A program made the translations under genes and the position numbers. The notes under the pieces were generated by a model, which worked only from the letters and a program-made list of their open reading frames with translations, made no database searches and was not told the DNA's origin. Shown piece after piece: positions 7,889 to 11,761 of a stretch of DNA of 18,187 bases. Each line of letters opens with the position of its first letter. Positions within the stretch are counted from its first letter, which is position 1. Location of the stretch: positions 1 through 18,187 of the forward strand of contig JAZNZF010000043.1 in NCBI GenBank assembly GCA_045594795.1, written 5' to 3'. Origin of the DNA: UMGS1532 sp045594795. Its GTDB lineage: Bacteria; Bacillota; Clostridia; Oscillospirales; Acutalibacteraceae.

Positions 7889-8320
7889 ATGTTTTATAGG
7901 TTAAGAATGGCTTTTATGCGTTTTATGGCTGGGCGCTACGGTATGGACAGCCTTAACAAGTTTTTACTTATAGTTTATTTAGCGCTTGCGTTTATTAATA
8001 TGTTCGTTTTAAGAATAAACGGCGCAGGTGTCGGCTATTATATTATTTATTTTATAGAAAACGCAATATTTGTCTGGTTGGTTTTCAGAATGCTTTCGCG
8101 TAATATTTATAAAAGGCAAAGCGAGAATTATAAATTCACAAATCTTAGTGCAAAGGTAAAGTCTAATATTAATAAGAAAAAGATGCAATGGCAGTGCCGC
8201 AAAACTCACGTTTTCCGTAACTGTCCTAACTGTAAGGCTACCGTTAAGTTGCCACGAAAAAAGGGCAAGCACATCTGTACCTGCCCAAAATGCCGCAACG
8301 ATTTTAAGGTTATCATATAA
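7889..8320 (+). CDS. Two-TM protein with C-terminal zinc ribbon, hypothetical
   Basis: The 143-aa product starts at ATG 7889 after GGTGGTGATT. It has a basic N-terminus, two hydrophobic segments at about residues 24-41 and 47-68, a basic linker, and a C-terminal zinc ribbon: CPNC at 112-115 and CPKC at 132-135, with further cysteines at 103 and 130. The ribbon is followed by a short NDFKVII strand, as in stand-alone ribbons that bind metal for structure or contact nucleic acid or protein. The topology suggests a membrane-tethered cytoplasmic ribbon. Similar small clostridial proteins exist, as I recall, without known function. It is a single-gene unit bounded by a promoter and a terminator, with the tandem small RNAs directly downstream. 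Confidence 0.75.
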   Translation: MFYRLRMAFMRFMAGRYGMDSLNKFLLIVYLALAFINMFVLRINGAGVGYYIIYFIENAIFVWLVFRMLSRNIYKRQSENYKFTNLSAKVKSNINKKKMQWQCRKTHVFRNCPNCKATVKLPRKKGKHICTCPKCRNDFKVII

Positions 8321-8328
8321 ATTATTTT

Positions 8329-8358
8329 AGCGCAGTTTTATACTGCGCTTTTCTTTTT
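8329..8358 (+). terminator. Intrinsic terminator of the zinc-ribbon gene
   Basis: AGCGCAG (8329-8335) pairs with CTGCGCT (8343-8349), followed by TTTCTTTTT. The 3' half of this hairpin recurs at 8563-8570 as part of the tandem duplication. Confidence 0.85.
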
Positions 8359-8369
8359 ATATAATAATG

Positions 8370-8398
8370 TTGTAAAAAAATATATAATGTGATATAAT
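8370..8398 (+). promoter_or_regulatory. Strong sigma-A promoter of small RNA copy 1
   Basis: -35 TTGTAA (8370-8375), 17-bp spacer, extended -10 TGATATAAT (TATAAT at 8393-8398). The predicted start is G8405, exactly the first base of the RNA's closing stem. Confidence 0.85.
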
Positions 8399-8404
8399 AT
8401 GTAT

Positions 8405-8542
8405 GCAACACATTTTAATAAAGCCTAATTAGAGGGAATACTATCGGTAAAAATGTATTCTCTCCCCTTTGATTAGGCGAAATGTGTTGCAACATTGAGA
8501 GATGCGTTTTTCGGTGCGTCTCTTTTGGGGCGCACTTTTTTT
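8405..8542 (+). ncRNA. Structured small RNA, copy 1 (unclassified)
   Basis: The predicted transcript of about 138 nt starts at G8405 and ends in a U-tract at 8536-8542. Its 5' domain is one long hairpin. The closing stem is GCAACACATT (8405-8414) with AATGTGTTGC (8481-8490). The middle stem is GCCTAAT (8423-8429) with ATTAGGC (8472-8478). The apical stem is GAATAC (8436-8441) with GTATTC (8455-8460), around the loop TATCGGTAAAAAT. The 3' domain (8491-8542) can form two alternative hairpins, the second an intrinsic terminator. There is no conserved reading frame: the longest frame across copy 2 is interrupted here by TAG. Compared with copy 2 the stems change by compensatory substitutions. The hairpin (86 nt) is too short for 6S RNA, and I recognise no known class. 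Confidence 0.85.
8514..8542 (+). terminator. Intrinsic terminator of small RNA copy 1
   Basis: GTGCGTCTC (8514-8522) pairs with GGGGCGCAC (8527-8535) using two G-U pairs and a TTTT loop, followed by seven T. The 5' arm is also claimed by AGAGATGC (8498-8505), which can pair with 8516-8523. Confidence 0.8.
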
Positions 8543-8583
8543 ATTTTATACACAAGTTTAAAACTGCGCTTTTTTATTTATGG

Positions 8584-8612
8584 TTGTAAAAAATTATATA
8601 ATGTGATATAAT
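8584..8612 (+). promoter_or_regulatory. Strong sigma-A promoter of small RNA copy 2
   Basis: -35 TTGTAA (8584-8589), 17-bp spacer, extended -10 TGATATAAT (TATAAT at 8607-8612). Predicted start G8619, again the first base of the closing stem. Confidence 0.85.
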
Positions 8613-8618
8613 ATGTAT

Positions 8619-8755
8619 GCTACACATCTTAATATGCACATTGTCAGGGAATACTATTTGGTAAAAATGTATTCTCTCTTCCTGACTATGTGCAGATGTG
8701 TAGCAACATTGAGAGATGCGTTTTTCGGTGCGTCTCTTTTGGGGCGCACTTTTTT
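8619..8755 (+). ncRNA. Structured small RNA, copy 2 (unclassified)
   Basis: Paralogue of the RNA 214 bp upstream. The closing stem is GCTACACATC (8619-8628) with GATGTGTAGC (8695-8704). The middle stems are TGCACAT (8635-8641) with ATGTGCA (8688-8694) and GTCAGG (8643-8648) with CCTGAC (8681-8686). The apical stem is GAATAC (8649-8654) with GTATTC (8669-8674), around the loop TATTTGGTAAAAAT. The middle stems share almost no sequence with copy 1 yet pair perfectly, while the apical stem, the GGTAAAAAT part of the loop and the whole 3' domain from AACATTGAGAG onward are identical. A reading frame crossing this RNA (8613-8861) is not preserved in copy 1 and lacks a ribosome binding site, so I regard it as fortuitous. 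Confidence 0.85.
8728..8755 (+). terminator. Intrinsic terminator of small RNA copy 2
   Basis: Identical to the copy 1 terminator: GTGCGTCTC (8728-8736) pairs with GGGGCGCAC (8741-8749), then six T. Confidence 0.8.
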
Positions 8756-8840
8756 GCTTTTGTATGTTAAAGGGCTTTTGGTAAGCACTATCTCTAAATG
8801 CGTTCTTTATAATTATTATACTTCAAAAAATAAAAGAATG

Positions 8841-8868
8841 TTGCAAGTATACTTATTTTAAGTATACT
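8841..8868 (+). promoter_or_regulatory. Promoter overlapped by twin palindromes (operator-like)
   Basis: -35 TTGCAA (8841-8846), 16-bp spacer, -10 TATACT (8863-8868). The palindrome AAGTATACTT (8845-8854) overlaps the -35, and AAGTATACT (8860-8868) overlaps the -10, the two spaced 15 bp apart. This layout is expected for a repressor site. It lies 23 bp upstream of the Cys-rich protein gene. Confidence 0.55.
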
Positions 8869-8891
8869 AAATTTTAAATCAGAGGTGTTGA

Positions 8892-9119
8892 ATGTTGAGA
8901 GAAATGGAATGTTATTGTTGTGATTATTTTCATCTTATTTATTATTATGCAGATGATAGCAATTATCCATTATCCGAGCCGCATTATTGTCGTCACAAAT
9001 TTTCTTTGGTTTACGCCAATGGGAAGGTGTGCGAGGATTTTGTTAAAAGCCCCGCGATAGTATATACAGACAGAGTTATTCCCGATTACTGCGTGAATTA
9101 CCAAAAGAAAGATAAATAA
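8892..9119 (+). CDS. Cysteine-rich 75-aa protein, unknown function
   Basis: ATG 8892 follows GAGGTG (8882-8887) at a rather short spacing of 4 nt; a second in-frame ATG lies five codons in. The product has six cysteines: a CYCC cluster near the N-terminus (residues 7-10), one at about 33, one at about 47 and one near 67. It is rich in Tyr and His and has no membrane segment or signal peptide. The Cys/His spacing suggests metal binding, possibly zinc, but fits no motif I can name. It is a monocistronic unit with its own promoter, operator-like palindromes and a terminator 2 nt after the stop codon. It is probably real, given this bounded layout. Confidence 0.65.
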   Translation: MLREMECYCCDYFHLIYYYADDSNYPLSEPHYCRHKFSLVYANGKVCEDFVKSPAIVYTDRVIPDYCVNYQKKDK

Positions 9120-9120
9120 T

Positions 9121-9160
9121 AAAAAACTGCCGAAGTGAGCGAAACACTTCGGCGGTTTTT
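9121..9160. terminator. Bidirectional intrinsic terminator
   Basis: GCCGAAGTG (9129-9137) pairs with CACTTCGGC (9145-9153), extended by a G-U and further pairs to AC/GT. It is flanked by AAAAAA on the left and TTTTT on the right, so it can stop the Cys-rich gene (plus) and the SDR gene (minus). Confidence 0.85.
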
Positions 9161-9214
9161 ATGTTTGTAGGGTTATTCAATTTAACAACTATAAATAATA
9201 GAACAAAGGTGGAT

Positions 9215-9934
9215 TTACATTACCTTTCTGCCACCGTCTACCTGATAGCTTTGACCGGTTACGTAGCTTGCTCTATCACTTGCAAGGTAGCATATAACCT
9301 CGGCACACTCTTTGGGTGTTCCCGAACGGCCTAAGAAAGACATTTCGGGGTTGCAGTTAATATCCTCGTGAATGTTACCGGGGGCTACGGTGTTAATTGT
9401 AATGCCATAGGGAGCGGCTTCTTTAGATAAAGCCTTTGTGAATGCGTGGATAGCGCCCTTGGTCATAGAATAGCTAATCATATATGCAATACCGTAAACA
9501 GCGGCTACAGAGCCAAGGTTTACAATTCTGCCATATTTTTGCTCTTTCATAAGCGGTAAAACTGCGTGGGTAAAGTACATAGTGCCAAGTATATTAATGT
9601 CGATAAGTCTTTTCCACATATCGCTGTTTTGGCTTGTAAATTCGCCCTCGCCAAAATATACGCCTGCGTTATTAACAAGTATATCAACCTTGCCGTAAAG
9701 CTCTACAGTTTTAGCCACAACCTCGCGTACGCGCTGTTCGTTGCTTACGTCGCAGGTTTCAAATGCAACCGTGCAGCCCTTTGCTGAGAGTTCATCGGCA
9801 ACCGATTTTAAAGCTTCTTCATTAATGTCAACAAGCATAACCTTAGCGCCGCCTGTAGCTATTTGTGTTGCTGTGGCTTTACCAATACCAACCGCAGCAC
9901 CCGTTACTATAGCAACTCTGTTTTCAAATTCCAT
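9215..9934 (-). CDS. SDR family NAD(P)-dependent oxidoreductase
   Basis: The 239-aa protein is a classical short-chain dehydrogenase. It has the dinucleotide motif TGAAVGIG (11-18), an acidic Asp36 after the second strand (suggesting NAD(H) preference), NNAG (88-91), and the catalytic Ser142, Tyr155 and Lys159 (YSMTK). PGNI follows the active site and VDGG lies near the C-terminus. It is a full-length enzyme that would oxidise or reduce a hydroxyl or keto group on a small molecule. The substrate cannot be read from sequence. The start has AAGGAG about 8 nt upstream. It lies 12 nt downstream of the dehydroquinase-like gene, almost certainly in the same transcript, so the two enzymes probably act in one pathway, on a cyclitol, sugar acid or polyol (inference). 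Confidence 0.9.
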   Translation of the reverse strand: MEFENRVAIVTGAAVGIGKATATQIATGGAKVMLVDINEEALKSVADELSAKGCTVAFETCDVSNEQRVREVVAKTVELYGKVDILVNNAGVYFGEGEFTSQNSDMWKRLIDINILGTMYFTHAVLPLMKEQKYGRIVNLGSVAAVYGIAYMISYSMTKGAIHAFTKALSKEAAPYGITINTVAPGNIHEDINCNPEMSFLGRSGTPKECAEVICYLASDRASYVTGQSYQVDGGRKVM

Positions 9935-9946
9935 TTTAATCTCTCC

Positions 9947-10714
9947 TTATAAAGTATATCCAGCACCTAATATTGCCGCTTTTGCCTCGCTCATCTTTGG
10001 CTGACTGCTATTGTTAGTTGAGGTGTCAAGCACGCTTAGGTACATACCGCCCGAAATTGTGGGGCCCAAAAGCCTGTGTATTTTACAGTGTGTGCCGTTG
10101 CAAAGGAACAAGAAGTCGATTTTAAGGGTGCGCTTAAGCTCTAATAAAATTTCAAAGTTGGAGAGCAGTTCCTCCTCACTATCGGCAGTGGTAACGATTT
10201 TTGCAATATCGGCACCACGCTCTTGTTGAGCTAAGGCGATTTTTAAAACCTCGTCTTTATCGGCATATCGTAAAAGGTGTGAAGACATCAACACCTCGCC
10301 ACCGCGCTTATGTATTTCGCGAATTACCGCCTTCTGCTTTTCTACAGCCTCAGGATTTTCGGTAAGCTCTATATCGTTGGGGTCAAAAAGGTCGCCTCTG
10401 ATATCAACAAGCTTTGCGCCACAATCAAGTCCAACCAAAAGCTCTTCGGTTAGCTCGTCGTCGGTGCGGTCAAGATTGTTTTCGGTAAACCTGAAGTAGT
10501 CGGTAATATAACAGGGTTTGCCCTGCATTGCGCTAAAAAGCTTGTTTAGATACTCGGGTGTACGGAACTCGCGAGTAAGGGTTTCCATTTGAAAACCGAA
10601 TGCGTCGGTACCAACCTTTAGCGCGTCTTTGATTTCTGTAATAAGACCATCTATGGTGGTTTCCTTTAACATTGTGGTTATTATTGGTCTATCGTTATTG
10701 ATAAACGAAGTCAT
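9947..10714 (-). CDS. Type I 3-dehydroquinate dehydratase-like protein (divergent AroD)
   Basis: The 255-aa protein has the (beta/alpha)8-barrel pattern of type I dehydroquinases. Catalytic residues are in the expected places: His146 in MSSH, Schiff-base Lys172 in GADIAKIV, and Arg214 in KIHR, close to His143, Lys170 and Arg213 of the Salmonella enzyme. The N-terminal substrate-binding ExRxD motif, however, reads FGFQME (39-44), so the usual Glu and Arg are Gly and Gln. It may therefore act on a related substrate rather than run the shikimate pathway. No other aro genes are nearby. It is the first gene of a two-gene minus-strand operon with the SDR, divergent from an AraC regulator. The start follows AAGGGGG at 8 nt. 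Confidence 0.75.
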   Translation of the reverse strand: MTSFINNDRPIITTMLKETTIDGLITEIKDALKVGTDAFGFQMETLTREFRTPEYLNKLFSAMQGKPCYITDYFRFTENNLDRTDDELTEELLVGLDCGAKLVDIRGDLFDPNDIELTENPEAVEKQKAVIREIHKRGGEVLMSSHLLRYADKDEVLKIALAQQERGADIAKIVTTADSEEELLSNFEILLELKRTLKIDFLFLCNGTHCKIHRLLGPTISGGMYLSVLDTSTNNSSQPKMSEAKAAILGAGYTL

Positions 10715-10754
10715 AACCTATACCCCCTTAATAAAAATAAACTATTACAATTAA

Positions 10755-10783
10755 ATAATAGAACAATTAGTGTGCGGATACAA
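10755..10783 (-). promoter_or_regulatory. Promoter of the dehydroquinase-like/SDR operon
   Basis: On the minus strand, -35 TTGTAT (complement of 10778-10783), 17-bp spacer, -10 TATTAT (complement of 10755-10760). It lies 40 bp upstream of the start codon. The -35 is weak, which suits an activator-dependent promoter. Confidence 0.5.
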
Positions 10784-10800
10784 TACGGAAAGGGATACCA

Positions 10801-10842
10801 TTTTACGCTTTTTGATACTTTTTTATGGATTTTATGCTTTTT
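10801..10842. repeat. Direct repeats in the divergent regulatory region
   Basis: TTTTACGCTTTTT (10801-10813) and TTTTATGCTTTTT (10830-10842) differ at one base and are 29 bp apart, between the minus-strand operon promoter and the AraC-gene promoter. AraC-type regulators bind direct-repeat half-sites, so these are candidate binding sites of the adjacent regulator. Confidence 0.4.
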
Positions 10843-10845
10843 TTG

Positions 10846-10874
10846 TTGCATTTGATGATAAAAAGCAATATAAT
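10846..10874 (+). promoter_or_regulatory. Sigma-A promoter of the AraC-family gene
   Basis: -35 TTGCAT (10846-10851), 17-bp spacer, -10 TATAAT (10869-10874). The implied start near 10881 leaves only about 8 nt before the GTG at 10889 and falls inside the putative AAGGTG Shine-Dalgarno, so either the leader is extremely short or the start codon is further downstream. Confidence 0.6.
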
Positions 10875-10888
10875 CAAGGTGAAAGCTG

Positions 10889-11674
10889 GTGAGGTATGTG
10901 GAGGGCTTGAAAACTTTAACCGCAACAAAAATTTTAAGTGCAACTACAGTTAATCATGGGCTTAAGGGAACGTATAGTGTCGAAAACCGAAAAAGCTACG
11001 GGCTTTCGTTTGCCGTAAGCGGTAAGCTAATTTACCGTTACGGCGGCAAGGCTTATATCTCAGAGGTGGGTCGCGCTTTGTTTTTACCAAAAGGCGCAAG
11101 CTATACCATAGAGTGCTGCCAAAAAGGTGTATTTACAATTATTGATTTTGAATGCGACGAGGCGTCCCAGTTCCACGAATTTAAGTCTGTAAAAATTAAT
11201 TCAGACCCTGCTTTTTTACACGACCATAAAGAGCTTGAAAACCTGTTCCTTTTTAAGAACACCGACCTGCACGCGCATAGCCTTTCGCTTTTCTATTCTA
11301 TTCTTACAAGGGTGGTTCAAAACAGCGGTCAGTTAGGTATGTATCCTATACTGCGCCCTGCGGTTGAATATATGCAAACCCACATTGGCGAGCCTTTAAT
11401 TTCAAACAAGCTACTTGCAGAAAAGTCGGATATAAGCGAGGTTTATTTCAGAAAGCTTTTTAAAGAGTGCTATGGTGTATCACCGGGGCAATATTTGCTT
11501 AGAATTAAAATTGATAAGGCAAAACAGTTACTGCGTACAGAACAGCTAACCGTAACCGAAATTTCTGCCGTGTGCGGTTACAGTAACGTATACCATTTTT
11601 GCGAGATATTTAAAAAGAAAACGGGTATGACCCCCACCGAGTACCGCAAAAAGAAACGGCATTTATATTTGTAG
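10889..11674 (+). CDS. AraC family transcriptional regulator
   Basis: The 261-aa protein begins at GTG 10889, chosen because AAGGTG (10876-10881) sits 7 nt upstream. Residues about 25-90 form a cupin-like sensor segment (FAVSGKLIYRYGG, RALFLPKGASYTIECC). Residues about 155-256 are the double helix-turn-helix of the family, with LAEKSDISEVYFRKLFKECYG and the VTEISAVCGYSNVYHFCEIFKK signature ending in TGMTPTEYRK. It is expected to bind a ligand and regulate the divergent dehydroquinase-like/SDR operon and the glycoside hydrolase gene 87 nt downstream. Two near-identical direct repeats between the promoters are candidate sites. A hairpin follows the stop codon. Confidence 0.92.
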   Translation: MRYVEGLKTLTATKILSATTVNHGLKGTYSVENRKSYGLSFAVSGKLIYRYGGKAYISEVGRALFLPKGASYTIECCQKGVFTIIDFECDEASQFHEFKSVKINSDPAFLHDHKELENLFLFKNTDLHAHSLSLFYSILTRVVQNSGQLGMYPILRPAVEYMQTHIGEPLISNKLLAEKSDISEVYFRKLFKECYGVSPGQYLLRIKIDKAKQLLRTEQLTVTEISAVCGYSNVYHFCEIFKKKTGMTPTEYRKKKRHLYL

Positions 11675-11678
11675 TTTT

Positions 11679-11700
11679 AAGGTAACCACCGTTACCTTTT
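11679..11700 (+). terminator. Weak terminator or attenuator between araC and the hydrolase gene
   Basis: AAGGTAAC (11679-11686) pairs perfectly with GTTACCTT (11691-11698) around CACC, followed by only TTTT in all. A second small hairpin, GGTGC (11729-11733) with GCACC (11737-11741), lies before the next start codon. Partial termination would lower hydrolase expression relative to the regulator, or leave room for regulation. Confidence 0.4.
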
Positions 11701-11761
11701 AGCGAGTATCACTCTCTATATAAAAACCGGTGCTTAGCACCAAAAAGCGAGGAAAAATATT

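Larger units (their letters stand above)
8342..8755 (+). repeat. Tandem duplication carrying promoter, small RNA and terminator
   Basis: Unit 1 spans about 8342-8542 and unit 2 about 8563-8755. Each begins with ACTGCGCTTTT, then carries the same TTGTAA/TGATATAAT promoter, a stem-loop RNA and an identical 3' domain. The RNA parts are offset by exactly 214 bp; the spacer ahead of the promoter has an extra 7-nt difference. The first boundary lies inside the terminator of the upstream gene, which marks the left end of the duplication. Confidence 0.85.

Noticed and set aside
8405..8755. 6S RNA identity for the tandem RNAs
   Set aside because: The long hairpin is only about 86 nt and lacks the large central bubble of 6S; 6S genes are usually longer (about 180-200 nt).
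8405..8755. CRISPR array or transposon terminal repeats as an explanation for the duplication
   Set aside because: There are only two long units with their own promoters and terminators, no spacer pattern, no transposase and no target-site duplication seen.
8613..8861. 82-codon plus-strand reading frame across small RNA copy 2
   Set aside because: It starts upstream of the predicted transcription start, has no Shine-Dalgarno, is broken by TAG in copy 1, and its pattern is explained by paired RNA stems.
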